In this document: positions 9,639 through 18,462 of the stretch, one piece after another
How the letters are laid out: the number at the start of each line of letters is the position of its first letter
How positions within the stretch are numbered: the stretch's first letter is position 1
Assembly: GCF_963676485.1 (NCBI RefSeq)
Contig: NZ_OY781114.1
Coordinates: forward strand, 4,294,501 to 4,358,500
From: an uncultured Cohaesibacter sp.
GTDB lineage: Bacteria > Pseudomonadota > Alphaproteobacteria > Rhizobiales > Cohaesibacteraceae
Direction: 5' to 3'
Length of the DNA stretch: 64,000 nucleotides
Position numbers and translations under genes: made by a program
The notes under the pieces: model-generated
The model's input: only the letters and a program-made list of their open reading frames with translations
The model's database searches: none
What the model was told of the DNA's origin: nothing

Positions 9639-10376
9639 TCAACGGTAATGCTGCTCGCCCCTGGACACTCGTTCGATTTCTGCACGTACTAGCCGTTCCA
9701 CCATCACTGGCAAATTCTGATCAAGCCATGCCTTGAGCATCGGACGCAACATATCCTCGACGACATTTTCTATCGTGCGTGAATTGTTGTTCAGAATCGT
9801 GTGGGTCAGGTCACCAAAGGCACTGGTGACTTTCTGCGAGGTGTCATCGGAAACCAGAGGCGCACCACGCTCAATATTTGGCAATGGCCCTTCTGGCATG
9901 GGAGCGGCATTAAATGCCGACTGAAGCGCTTCAGGGACGGCTTCTTCAAGCTTCTGATTGACGAGATTCTCGAGCGGTGCTGTTTCTTCAGCTTCGCTGG
10001 CGGGCTGTTCGGCACTGGCGAACATGACGTCATCTTCTGCAGGCTCAACGAAATCGGCTTCCTGCCACTCGGAAGAAAGCTCGAGAACGTCCTCATCTTC
10101 CTTGGGGGCTTCTTCCTCTTCCATGGCTGCCATAGCAGCGGCCATGTCGATTTCTTCTTCTTCCTCTTCTTCAGGCTCAGGTTCCGGCTGTGGGGCTGGC
10201 TCATCAAAAAGGGCGTCGAGCGCTTCCTGGCTCATAGCTTCTTCGGGTTCCGCTTTCGGCTCTTCTGCCGGAGTTGCTTCATCTCCGATGGCAGCTTCTT
10301 CATCCGAGATGATTCTGCGGATGGAAGCGAGAATCTCCTCCATGGAAGGTTCTTGAGCTGCACTGGAATTTGACAT
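9639..10376 (-). CDS. popZ: PopZ-like polar organizing protein (DUF2497)
   Basis: About 245 residues from the ATG at 10376 (GGTGAGG just upstream). Three parts are visible: an N-terminal helix EPSMEEILASIRRIISDEE, a long acidic Pro/Glu-rich linker (about residues 20-110), and a C-terminal helical oligomerization region with SRTIENVVEDMLRPMLKAWLDQ. That tripartite layout is characteristic of PopZ, the alphaproteobacterial scaffold that forms condensates at cell poles and tethers ParB-parS. Its place next to valS is common in the class. The symbol is by family; the polar function is inferred. Confidence 0.85.
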   Translation of the reverse strand: MSNSSAAQEPSMEEILASIRRIISDEEAAIGDEATPAEEPKAEPEEAMSQEALDALFDEPAPQPEPEPEEEEEEEIDMAAAMAAMEEEEAPKEDEDVLELSSEWQEADFVEPAEDDVMFASAEQPASEAEETAPLENLVNQKLEEAVPEALQSAFNAAPMPEGPLPNIERGAPLVSDDTSQKVTSAFGDLTHTILNNNSRTIENVVEDMLRPMLKAWLDQNLPVMVERLVRAEIERVSRGEQHYR

Positions 10377-10639
10377 GGCCTCACCCGAAACTAACGACAA
10401 ACAGGTCATCAAGCTGAACATATTCCGCCGTGAATATGATTCGCTTGTGCTTTAACTATAGAGTGTTTGTCAATTTGTTGAAATCTGTTCCGCAAAAAAG
10501 CATCAATGAGATGTGGAGTGAAGGAAATAAACGTTAATTTCCACGCAATCCTGCTCTTTTCTCTCGTGTCTTGCGAATGACCGATGCCGAAATGCTGCCC
10601 TCATGAAGCGACCCATTTGGCTTTCGATCTGTAAAGACG

Positions 10640-10668
10640 CGAAAAGCCAGCATGAAGCCGGCTTTTCG
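10640..10668 (-). terminator. Inverted repeat downstream of tolC, possible terminator
   Basis: A 9-bp stem (CGAAAAGCC / GGCTTTTCG) with an 11-base loop lies about 40 bases after the tolC stop. The T-tract on the minus strand is weak, so termination is only probable. Confidence 0.4.
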
Positions 10669-10709
10669 TTCGCGATTCTTGCTCAAGCAATATTCGCGCA
10701 AACTTGTGT

Positions 10710-12095
10710 TTAGCGTCCATCCGGAGTGCGCAAACCAACCCATTTGTCGCGAACAGCGTTGTAATGCTCGTTCGGGTCGTAGCGTTGCACTTTCAGCTTC
10801 AGATTGGATGCAGATAGGTTGCCGGTTGCCGAAGCAACCGCGAAGGATGCCACAATACGGTCATGTTGAGCTTGTACCAACGCGATACGGGCAGAAATCA
10901 GATCTTCCTGCTGGTCAAGAACATCAAGCAGCGTGCGCTGCCCTACTTTCTGTTCTTCGATCACGCCCTGTGTTGCCAATCGCGCCGCTTTGACCTGAGC
11001 TTGGGCTGCCGTGATGGATGGAATGCTGGCCTGCAGAGCGGCCCAGGCAGACGCGATACCCGCACGCACCTGCGCGCGCGCCAGATCGAGCTGGATGCGT
11101 GCTTGGCCGAGGCTTTCCTTGGCCTGACGGACTGCGGAATGATTCGCGCCACCGGAGTAAAGTGGAATGCTGATATTGCCGGTAATGGACGCGCTGTTGG
11201 TTGCCCCATCAATATTGGCATTGTTGTTATTGTTCGACCAGCTCCTGCCCGCCTGCCCTGTAACAGAGACCGTGGGGAGCAATGCACCTTGAGCGATTTT
11301 TACAGCCAATTCAGACACATCAACATTATATGTTGCAGCGAGAATGCCCGGATGACGGGACAGGCCCTGACTGATGGCGGTGTTCAAGGATTTTGGAAAC
11401 AGATTATCGACCGAGTAGCCAGCAACAAGGGTGCCTGCCTTCTTGCCGACCAACTGTTCGTAGGTCGCACGACTGGCTGTCAGGTTTGCCTCAGCTGCGT
11501 GCACCAATGAGATTGCAGCAGCAAGGCTTGCTTCTGCCTGATTGACGTCCGTGTTGATGGTTTCACCAACGGCGAAGCGATCTTTGGCGGAACGCGCCTG
11601 CTCCCGAAGGAACGCGACATTCTGCTTGCGCAATTCGAGAATGGCCTGATTTTGCAGGATGTCCATATATGCTGTGGCTACTTCGAGCAAGACGGACTGT
11701 TCTGTGCTTTTGAGGCTTTCCCTTGCGGCCTTGATGGCGGCTTCAGCTTGTTTCACGCCATTTTGGGTGCGGTTGCCGCGATAGAGGATCTGTTGGACTT
11801 GCAACACCATGTTGAGTGTGTTGGCCTGACTGTTCTCCAGATAACCGGAGCGGAATTCTGAATTCGTCCAGCTGCGCTGTGCCGACGTCGTACCGGTAAT
11901 GGTTGGCCGGTAGCCCGCCATAGCCTGAGGCACTTTTTCGTCGGTTGCGCGCAAACCAGCGCGCGCTGCGTTGAGCGTCGGGTTGTTGCTATATGCCAGC
12001 GACAATGCGTTTGATAGATTTTCAGCAGAAGCACCATGCACATTGCATAGCAGTGCAGTTAAAGCACATAGCGAAATTGTCCGAAGCCTAGCCAC
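10710..12095 (-). CDS. tolC: TolC-family outer membrane efflux/secretion channel
   Basis: About 461 residues. I prefer the GTG at 12095 because AGGAG lies 7 bases upstream and the protein then opens with a clean signal peptide (cleavage near HGASA-EN, about residue 24). An upstream ATG at 12173 lacks a ribosome site. Two TolC repeats are visible, each with long Ala/Gln-rich coiled-coil helices (AEAAIKAARESLKSTEQSV; AQAQVKAARLATQGVIEEQ). Family motifs such as LSLAYSNNPTL and VGQRTLLDVLDQQ are present. The protein would form the trimeric outer-membrane duct for type I secretion or drug efflux. No inner-membrane partner is adjacent. Confidence 0.93.
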   Translation of the reverse strand: MARLRTISLCALTALLCNVHGASAENLSNALSLAYSNNPTLNAARAGLRATDEKVPQAMAGYRPTITGTTSAQRSWTNSEFRSGYLENSQANTLNMVLQVQQILYRGNRTQNGVKQAEAAIKAARESLKSTEQSVLLEVATAYMDILQNQAILELRKQNVAFLREQARSAKDRFAVGETINTDVNQAEASLAAAISLVHAAEANLTASRATYEQLVGKKAGTLVAGYSVDNLFPKSLNTAISQGLSRHPGILAATYNVDVSELAVKIAQGALLPTVSVTGQAGRSWSNNNNNANIDGATNSASITGNISIPLYSGGANHSAVRQAKESLGQARIQLDLARAQVRAGIASAWAALQASIPSITAAQAQVKAARLATQGVIEEQKVGQRTLLDVLDQQEDLISARIALVQAQHDRIVASFAVASATGNLSASNLKLKVQRYDPNEHYNAVRDKWVGLRTPDGR

Positions 12096-12448
12096 ACCAA
12101 TACTCCTAAATAAATTTTCGACAGAGGTAGCCCCACCATGTCGATACTTAGATCTTCTTTTGCCGAGGACCATAATAGCAAGAGAAATTTATTCCTAGTG
12201 GTCAGTCGCCCGATTCTCTTAAAAAAATGTGAATACAGCTTTATTGCAACACTTTAAGAAACAGTACTCAAAAAAAGTAGCTACTATATTGTCGCACGAG
12301 TGTATCACGCAGGCGTATCATATTGTGGAAATTGATAAAATTCCCATGGATATGCCCCTGAATAGAGAGAGCCAAGCCACCCAGTTGGTGTTGTCTGATT
12401 CTGAGGGAGCGAGAGCCCTTGATGGTCTCTTCGCAATCCGGGAATGCC

Positions 12449-13102
12449 TTAAAAATGAAAGGCTTCTGCTTTCTGGAATTCCCTTAGCACAGGAGCATTT
12501 GTGTCAAAGGCTGAAAAGCTGGAAAAGCTGTCTCCGGTGCGCATAATACGGATCGCTTCTGCCATATTGCTGTCTCCCTTTGCTGCCACCAGTGTTCCGC
12601 CGTCTTTCAATTGCATGAGCAGAGATTCTGGCACTTCTTCTACTGTGCCGTTGATGAATATGATATCATAAGGCCCTTCTGAAGGTACGCCCTCTTTAAC
12701 ATCCCCCGAGATCACCGCCACATTGTCGTAGCCAAGATCCGAAATGGCGGCTTCAGCTGCTGTTGCCAGCGCTTCATCGCTCTCAACAGCAACAACGGTG
12801 TTGGATAGCCAGGAGGCAATGGCGGCGGTGTATCCAGTGCCGGAGCCGATGATAAGCACGAGATCGTCGGGCTTTATGTCTGCCAGCTGCAACATCTTTG
12901 CCAGAGGGGATGGCTGTGTCATGACGCGCGTATCTGAAATACGGATATCCGCATCGGAATAAGCCAGGGCACGTTTATTCTCTGGAACGAATTTTTCGCG
13001 CGGCACCGACAAGAAGGCTTTCAGGATAGTGTAGGACGTTACATCCGTTGTGCGGATCTGGTTGTCTACCATATTGCGCCGCGCTTGATCGAACTGGATC
13101 AT
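12449..13102 (-). CDS. pcm: Protein-L-isoaspartate O-methyltransferase
   Basis: 217 residues of the Pcm family. It shows MVDNQIRTTDVTS, LADIKPDDLVLIIGSGTGYTAAI (SAM-binding glycine loop) and DIIFINGTVEEVP. The enzyme methylates isoaspartyl residues in damaged proteins. This alphaproteobacterial type, which lies upstream of tolC, has a glycine loop reading GSGTGYT. GAGGAG lies 8 bases before the ATG. It is on the same strand as tolC with 353 bases between the two genes. Confidence 0.88.
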   Translation of the reverse strand: MIQFDQARRNMVDNQIRTTDVTSYTILKAFLSVPREKFVPENKRALAYSDADIRISDTRVMTQPSPLAKMLQLADIKPDDLVLIIGSGTGYTAAIASWLSNTVVAVESDEALATAAEAAISDLGYDNVAVISGDVKEGVPSEGPYDIIFINGTVEEVPESLLMQLKDGGTLVAAKGDSNMAEAIRIMRTGDSFSSFSAFDTNAPVLREFQKAEAFHF

Positions 13103-13392
13103 TTTCCGAACTCCTCATCACTTCACGGTTTAAAGCCTTGGCGGCTCGCACTGGCAATGCGCTATGGTGGCACTACAAATCCGTGGGAAGACGTATTTCT
13201 AGCATTTTTCTTATCGCCACGATAGCATCGTGGCAAGGGTAAAGCCTGTATATATACTTAAAGGCGTATGACTTTCGGCCGCGGGAGACAAAAATTCTGG
13301 GGGTGTTATCAAAAATGTCAAAAATGTCGTAGATTGGGGCTTGAGACATCAATGGCCATTTGCTATGCACCTCCCACCACATACGCAAGGAT

Positions 13393-13466
13393 GGCTCGAT
13401 GGCGGAGTGGTGACGCAGCGGATTGCAAATCCGTGTACGCCGGTTCGATTCCGGCTCGAGCCTCCA
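13393..13466 (+). tRNA. tRNA-Cys (GCA)
   Basis: A 74-nt cloverleaf including CCA. The acceptor stem GGCTCGA pairs with TCGAGCC, discriminator T. The anticodon stem GGATT/AATCC holds GCA at 13425-13427, and the T-arm contains GGTTCGATTCC. Confidence 0.95.
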
Positions 13467-13591
13467 ACTTTTCCAATAAATCAGATGGTTATGGATATAT
13501 CCCCTCTTTGGGGGAAGCTCTTTCAGTTGCTCGGAACGTATTCTGATTGCGCAATACTGCCGCGATTTTTCCTGATCTTCTTGGCAGGAAA

Positions 13592-14563
13592 TCAGGCCGC
13601 CACAGAAACGGTTCTGTTTCGGCCCTTGCTTTTTGCTTGATAAAGACACTTATCCGCAACGCGCAACAATTCGGTGACGGAATAGACGTTACTCGTGTTG
13701 ATGGACGCAACGCCAAAGCTTGTTGTGATGAAAATGTCGTTGTCGCAATAATGGGTCGGCGTGTTGGCAATTGTCGTGCGGATTCGTTCTGCAATCTTAT
13801 AGGCGTCGGTTATTTCGGTCTGGGGTAGCAAAATCGTAAACTGCTCCCCTCCTATACGAGCGGCCGTATCGAATGCACGGATTTGGCAGCGGCAAATATC
13901 GGCCAGCTGTTGCAAAACCCTGTCACCCGCCGCATGACCATATGATGCATTGATCCCTTTAAATCCATCGACGTCGAACAGCAATAAACTGAGGTCGGAA
14001 TCATATCGTTTTGAGCGCTCAAGCTCTTGCCGAGCTTTGAGCCAGAAGCCTTGCCTCTGTTGTAGTCCTGTGAGGCAGTCATAGGCTGCCAATGAGCGCA
14101 ATTCAATCTCATCAATGACCATTCGCCCCATATCATAAAGACTGGCCAACTGTTCGCAGGTTAGTTTGCGCGGCTTGTGGTCCATGATGCACAGAACACC
14201 GAGATGATATCCTGAAGGGGTCGTAAGTGGCACTCCTGCATAGAAGCGGATGTTATATTCGCCTCGGACGATTTCCTTATCTTTGAAACGGTCATCGAGC
14301 GTTGTGTCTTCAACGACAAAGGGCTGTCCATTTTTCAATGCATGAGCACAGAACGACCCATCCTTTGAAGCCTCGTCAAGCTGCACACCCTGCTTGGACT
14401 TGAACCATAGTCGGTTTTCGTCAGCGAGGGTAATAAGGGCGATTGGCGCGTTGAGCAGCTCTCTTGTCAGGCGTGTGATGCGGTCGAATGTCTCTTCCGG
14501 TTCGGTATCCAGAATTGCATAGCGCCTTAGTTCCTGCAGGCGGCGATTTTCAATATAAGTCAC
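13592..14563 (-). CDS. GAF-GGDEF protein, putative diguanylate cyclase with GGEQF site
   Basis: About 323 residues from a GTG start at 14563, chosen because GGGAGG lies 6 bases upstream. An N-terminal GAF sensor domain (about residues 10-150; FCAHALKNGQPFVVEDT, YAGVPLTTPSGYHLGVLC) is followed by a GGDEF domain (about 165-320; DCLTGLQQRQGF, FDVDGFKGINASYGHAAGD). The signature reads RIGGEQF instead of GGDEF/GGEEF. The third, catalytic acidic residue is kept as Glu, but the fourth, metal-contacting Glu is Gln. It may make cyclic di-GMP weakly or act as a GTP-binding sensor. There is no signal peptide or membrane span. Confidence 0.9.
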   Translation of the reverse strand: MTYIENRRLQELRRYAILDTEPEETFDRITRLTRELLNAPIALITLADENRLWFKSKQGVQLDEASKDGSFCAHALKNGQPFVVEDTTLDDRFKDKEIVRGEYNIRFYAGVPLTTPSGYHLGVLCIMDHKPRKLTCEQLASLYDMGRMVIDEIELRSLAAYDCLTGLQQRQGFWLKARQELERSKRYDSDLSLLLFDVDGFKGINASYGHAAGDRVLQQLADICRCQIRAFDTAARIGGEQFTILLPQTEITDAYKIAERIRTTIANTPTHYCDNDIFITTSFGVASINTSNVYSVTELLRVADKCLYQAKSKGRNRTVSVAA

Positions 14564-15083
14564 CCGTAGCCTCCCTTGACTGAATGAGGGCGTTATCGGA
14601 CCTATTTTGCACAAGGGTTATTAATAAAATGTGACCACAAGTTGTATTAAAAACTAAATAAAACTTGATATAAATTTCTCTTTCATAAGGGATGAAATGA
14701 TTTCTGAATCACCCTTGCGGCACCTTGTTGGTCTTGGAAAATTACTGATAAAAACAATATATATTACAGTATTTTAATTCGGTTTCATTGATCTTGAAAT
14801 GTCATGTATTTTGGCTTCTGGAGAATACCTCAAATTGCTTGAAGTGGAGCGCGAATAGCGCCATATGGGGTTGATAGTCTGCCGGCCATAAAAGTAAACA
14901 CAATCAATGCGATCCATTCTTAAGAGAGATGACTTTGGAGTAGCTCCAAAATCGATTTTGCATGGGAAATTATTCTGGTCATATCGATCCGGACGGTGCG
15001 CTAAAAGCCCGTTTAGGTTTGCATCCCATTGTTAAAAGGTCTATGCGTTAGTTTTAATTGCGGAACAATTTGGGGCTTGGATT
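14564..15083. other. Intergenic region upstream of cobC
   Basis: 520 bases, AT-rich in the left half. It holds the divergent upstream sequences of the GGDEF gene and cobC. I see no ORF with a ribosome site, no tRNA and no B12-riboswitch box. Confidence 0.6.
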
Positions 15084-16112
15084 ATGGTAGCCAGTGACGA
15101 CAACATTATGATGCACGGGGGCGATCTGTCCGCCGCAATGAACCGATATGGTGGTACACGGGAAGGCTGGTTGGACCTGTCTGCAGGTATCAACCATGTC
15201 TCTTATCCGTTTGATAGGGATTCGGCACTGGATTCAATTGGTTGCTTGCCTACGCAGGCAGATTTGGTGGACTGTCTGGCGGCGGCGCGTGTGGCTTATA
15301 ACGTTCCTGATGAGGTGTCGATTGTCGCTTCACCAGGTACTCAGTCACTCATTCAGTCCATGCCGGTGCTTTTAGGCACCAACCAGAGTTGCCTCATTCT
15401 CGGCCCGACCTATTCAGAGCATCAGCGTGCCATGGCGAGAGCCGGTGTTGATGTCGCAATGGTCAATGAAGTGCCGAAGGAATTTTTCCCCGGCGATTGC
15501 CTGTTGGTGTGCAATCCGAACAATCCGGACGGGCGGACACTGGACGCCGAGTTGCTGGTTGAACTGGCAAGCAAGCTGCATCGTCAGCGCGGGTTGCTTA
15601 TTGTCGATGAGGCTTTTGCCGATGTGAATCCGCAATTGAGCGTGATGCCGCATCTGGCGGAAATGCCAAACTGCGTGATTCTCAGATCTTTCGGTAAATT
15701 CTTTGGCCTGTCCGGTATCCGGCTTGGGTTCCTCATGGGGCATGAAGTCCAGATCAGCAAGATCCGCGATATGCTTGGTCCGTGGGCGGTATCCACCCCT
15801 GCCCTGCGCGTCGGTGCACAGGCGCTTAACGATCTGGAATGGCAGAAGAGCCAGCGTGAGAAACTCCATGCCCAAGCAGAGATCATGGACAAGGTGCTCG
15901 AAAAGCGCGGTCTCTACAAGGCCGGTGGCACGTCTCTCTTCCGGTTGGTGATCAAGGAAGATGCATGTGATCTTCATCGCAAGCTGGCCGAAATGCACAT
16001 CTGGTCGCGTATTTTTGACTATCGTTCGGATTATATCCGTTTCGGTATTCCTATCGATCAGAAGGCGATGAACCGATTTGACGAAGCACTTGGCAAGGTT
16101 ATGTATCGGTGA
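15084..16112 (+). CDS. cobC: L-threonine-O-3-phosphate decarboxylase (CobC/CobD-type)
   Basis: 342 residues of the PLP-dependent aminotransferase class I/II fold. The start MMHGGDLSAAMNRYGG and WLDLSAGINHVSYPF are typical of the cobalamin enzyme that makes (R)-1-amino-2-propanol phosphate. CNPNNPDGR and VDEAFAD are PLP-site segments, and the Schiff-base lysine is in LRSFGKFFGLSGIRLGF. It overlaps the next gene by 4 bases (GTGA), so the two are translationally coupled. The product is joined to adenosylcobyric acid by the CbiB protein encoded immediately downstream. Confidence 0.92.
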   Translation: MVASDDNIMMHGGDLSAAMNRYGGTREGWLDLSAGINHVSYPFDRDSALDSIGCLPTQADLVDCLAAARVAYNVPDEVSIVASPGTQSLIQSMPVLLGTNQSCLILGPTYSEHQRAMARAGVDVAMVNEVPKEFFPGDCLLVCNPNNPDGRTLDAELLVELASKLHRQRGLLIVDEAFADVNPQLSVMPHLAEMPNCVILRSFGKFFGLSGIRLGFLMGHEVQISKIRDMLGPWAVSTPALRVGAQALNDLEWQKSQREKLHAQAEIMDKVLEKRGLYKAGGTSLFRLVIKEDACDLHRKLAEMHIWSRIFDYRSDYIRFGIPIDQKAMNRFDEALGKVMYR

Positions 16113-17104
16113 TTCTCTTTGGCGGGCTGTTCGCTGGTGCGGTCCTTCTGGCTTTGCTTCTGGACGCGGTTTTTGGTGAGCCTGAATGGCTATGGCGCCG
16201 AATGCCGCATCCGGTTGTTATTTTTGGCAAAGCGATTTCCTTTTTCGAAAAACGTCTCAATCACCCGCAAGATCAGACCGCCCTCAATGGGCGATTGTCT
16301 GGAAGCTTCTCCCTTGCCATCCTGCTTCTGCTGGGTGCTGGTTTGGGTACATTGCTTCAGATCGGAGCGATGGCGCTTGGCGGCGTGGGATACGTTCTCA
16401 TTGCTGTGATTGCCTCAACGCTCCTTGCTCAGAAAAGCCTTTATGAGCATGTCGAGCGCGTTGCCTCTCCTCTTTCCCACCCTGATTTACCCGCTGCGCG
16501 CACTGCGGTTTCAATGATTGTCGGGCGTGATACCAGCAAGCTTGATGAGGCGGGCGTTACGCGTGCTGCCATTGAAAGTCTTGCGGAGAATTATTCTGAT
16601 GGAATCGTTGCTCCGCTTTTCTGGCTGGTGCTTTTCGGATTGCCGGGTCTCATCTGCTACAAGATCGTCAATACTGCAGACAGCATGATCGGGCATCGCA
16701 ATGAACGCTACCTCTATTACGGTTGGGCAGCGGCGCGGCTGGATGATGTGCTCAATCTCGTCCCTGCTCGCCTGACGATGATTTTGCTGCTCTTTTCGCC
16801 CGTTTCCCTGCACAAGGAGCGGGCCGTCTCATTCCAGCCATGGAGCCGTTTCTTTGCCGATGCACGGCGTCATAGGTCTCCCAATGCAGGATGGCCTGAA
16901 GGAGCGATGGCGCGTAGGCTGGATATCGCCCTGTCCGGTCCGCGCTTCTATGAAGGCGTTCTGGTGGACGAGCCATTTGTGAATGACGCCGGTCGGCGTC
17001 AGATCGGGGCTGAGGATATTACGCTCGCTTTGCGGCTCTATCATCGCGCTTGTCTGTGTCAGTTCTTGATCGTCGCGATGCTTGGTGTCTTGGCTGTGAT
17101 CTAG
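16109..17104 (+). CDS. cbiB: Adenosylcobinamide-phosphate synthase CbiB (CobD of the aerobic pathway)
   Basis: 331 residues starting at a GTG inside the cobC stop. An integral membrane protein with about four to five spans. Family motifs are LLLDAVFGEPEWLWRRMPHPV at the N-terminus, SMIVGRDTSKLDEAGV, ESLAENYSDGIVAPLFW, and NTADSMIGHRNERYLYYGWAAARLDD. It attaches the aminopropanol arm to the corrin ring in cobalamin synthesis. The final MAGVI-like hydrophobic tail is intact. Confidence 0.95.
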   Translation: MILFGGLFAGAVLLALLLDAVFGEPEWLWRRMPHPVVIFGKAISFFEKRLNHPQDQTALNGRLSGSFSLAILLLLGAGLGTLLQIGAMALGGVGYVLIAVIASTLLAQKSLYEHVERVASPLSHPDLPAARTAVSMIVGRDTSKLDEAGVTRAAIESLAENYSDGIVAPLFWLVLFGLPGLICYKIVNTADSMIGHRNERYLYYGWAAARLDDVLNLVPARLTMILLLFSPVSLHKERAVSFQPWSRFFADARRHRSPNAGWPEGAMARRLDIALSGPRFYEGVLVDEPFVNDAGRRQIGAEDITLALRLYHRACLCQFLIVAMLGVLAVI

Positions 17105-17158
17105 GCGAAACCTAGATGCTGTCGCCTTTAGCGAAAGATCTCTGGATGTCTCATCCGG

Positions 17159-17713
17159 TCAAAGAATGATCTTGGGCTGGTCATTTGGTTTGAGTAGCAA
17201 TGGCAATCCACATCTCACCTCTACGACCCGCTCGCAGGCTTTGGCTAGCTGTTGGTTCAATCGCCCCTGATGGTCGCGAAATTGCCTTACCTCGGGGGAG
17301 GTTGGTACGATTCCCTGTCCCACTTCATTTGAAACGATAACAATATGTGCGCGGGACGCTGCCATGGCCATCAAAAGGCTTCTGACATGGTCTTGAATTG
17401 GAAAAGCATGATAGATCAGATTGTTGAGCCATAGAGTGGCGCAATCGATCAGGATCGCCGTATCGGGGTTGTCGTGTTCAGTAACGATGCGCTCAATTGC
17501 AATTTCTTCTTCTATGGCTTGCCAGCGCGGCCCCCTGTCGTCTTTGTGTTTCTGGATGCGCGCCGTCATTTCCTTGTCATCTGGAAAGACTGGAGAGGTT
17601 GCCACATAAATCAGATTGAACGGGCTTTCTTCACAGAGCGTCTGTGCAAATGCGCTTTTGCCAGATCTCGCTCCACCGACAACGAGGGTTGTCCGAGCGG
17701 AATGGGTCTTCAT
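17159..17713 (-). CDS. cobU: Adenosylcobinamide kinase / guanylyltransferase (CobU/CobP)
   Basis: 184 residues from the ATG at 17713. A longer frame reaching 18151 exists, but its first 146 codons overlap the upstream gene and look non-coding. The P-loop VVGGARSGKSAFAQ is at about residue 10. HKDDRGPRWQAIEE carries the guanylylated-histidine region, and IVIVSNEVGQGIVP is the classic C-terminal motif. It phosphorylates adenosylcobinamide and activates it with GMP for nucleotide-loop assembly. It is convergent with cbiB and overlaps the preceding membrane-protein gene by 4 bases (ATGA). Confidence 0.94.
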   Translation of the reverse strand: MKTHSARTTLVVGGARSGKSAFAQTLCEESPFNLIYVATSPVFPDDKEMTARIQKHKDDRGPRWQAIEEEIAIERIVTEHDNPDTAILIDCATLWLNNLIYHAFPIQDHVRSLLMAMAASRAHIVIVSNEVGQGIVPTSPEVRQFRDHQGRLNQQLAKACERVVEVRCGLPLLLKPNDQPKIIL

Positions 17714-17994
17714 GCCAGATCTTGCTCCTGTGCTTTCTGTGGCGCAGGAACCTCGTAGCCCCTCTTGCGCTTTTCTATTTTGATGGCGATCTTTCTGCGA
17801 TATTTGCGCAAGAATGGCAAATCGATCGAAAGGATCAGTAATCCTAGTGGCAGCATCCAGAATCCGAGAATTGGCAGGAAGCCGAGTATGCCACCCAGAA
17901 TCAAAAGCACCCCCAACAGCTTTCTGGCAAAGGGCGATTGAGGAATTTTCACAGTCTTGGGGCCGATGCGGAATTCTTTTTGCGGGGTAATCAT
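17710..17994 (-). CDS. Small membrane protein, 94 aa
   Basis: Two hydrophobic helices (about residues 25-42 and 44-60: LLGVLLILGGILGFLPILGF, MLPLGLLILSIDLPFL) are followed by a very basic tail (RKYRRKIAIKIEKRKR). It resembles the short putative transmembrane proteins often annotated next to cobU in alphaproteobacteria. Its stop overlaps the cobU start, so translation is probably coupled. Function unknown. Confidence 0.7.
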   Translation of the reverse strand: MITPQKEFRIGPKTVKIPQSPFARKLLGVLLILGGILGFLPILGFWMLPLGLLILSIDLPFLRKYRRKIAIKIEKRKRGYEVPAPQKAQEQDLA

Positions 17995-18258
17995 CTAGGG
18001 GGCAATCTTTGTGATGTCTTTGATAATTTTCTCTTTTAGCCCGTTTAAGCATCATAAAACAGCAGAAATAAGGCCTTGCTGCGCGGTTGGGATCCGTCTG
18101 GCCGTTTATGCTTTCTGTGACAGTTGGGTCGTCTTTTCCACTGATCCACAAGAGAAATCAAAAAGATGAAAAAAGGGGCTTGGCAAGTGCGGCTCTCTCC
18201 ATTAGAAACCACCTCACCAACGTTGAGGCGACAATGATCGCCAAGCGAAATAGAGTTT

Positions 18259-18334
18259 TCCCCAGTAGCTCAGTTGGTAGAGCAAGCGACTGTTAATCGC
18301 TGGGTCGCTGGTTCGAGTCCGGCCTGGGGAGCCA
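18259..18334 (+). tRNA. tRNA-Asn (GTT)
   Basis: A 76-nt cloverleaf including CCA. The acceptor TCCCCAG pairs with CTGGGGA, discriminator G. The D-arm reads AGCTCAGTTGGTAGAGC, the anticodon GTT lies at 18292-18294, and the T-arm reads GGTTCGAGTCC. A degraded integrase gene begins 128 bases downstream, so the 3' end probably served as an attachment site. Confidence 0.96.
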
Positions 18335-18339
18335 TATTA

Positions 18340-18372
18340 GGGTCTTCTGATTGATTTCAGAAGGCCCTTTTT
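18340..18372 (+). terminator. Intrinsic terminator after tRNA-Asn
   Basis: An 11-bp stem with one G-T wobble (GGGTCTTCTGA / TCAGAAGGCCC) and a 6-base loop, followed by TTTTT, lies 6 bases after the tRNA. Confidence 0.85.
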
Positions 18373-18411
18373 CGCAGAAATCAGCCATCTTCATTGAATC
18401 GCAAGGACTAT

Positions 18412-18446
18412 TGCAATAGAAAATGCAATAGGAATGCAATAGAAAA
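18412..18446. repeat. Three tandem 11-12 bp direct repeats before the integrase
   Basis: TGCAATAGAAAA, TGCAATAGGAA and TGCAATAGAAAA follow one another without spacer, 17 bases upstream of the integrase ATG. They could be arm-type recombinase or excisionase sites, or simply a slippage expansion. Confidence 0.7.
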
Positions 18447-18462
18447 TGGGATGGATTCTGCC

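Noticed and set aside
10534-10743. 69-codon minus-strand ORF after tolC
   Set aside because: Overlaps the tolC end and the inverted repeat, with no ribosome site.
12229-12546. 105-codon plus-strand ORF between tolC and pcm
   Set aside because: Overlaps the pcm 3' end, no ribosome site and no recognisable domain.
14615-15083. Cobalamin riboswitch upstream of cobC
   Set aside because: No B12-box-like sequence or matching stem-loops could be found in the leader.
17714-18151. 146-codon N-terminal extension of CobU
   Set aside because: Overlaps the coupled small membrane protein gene and shows no conserved residues; CobU starts at the ATG before its P-loop.
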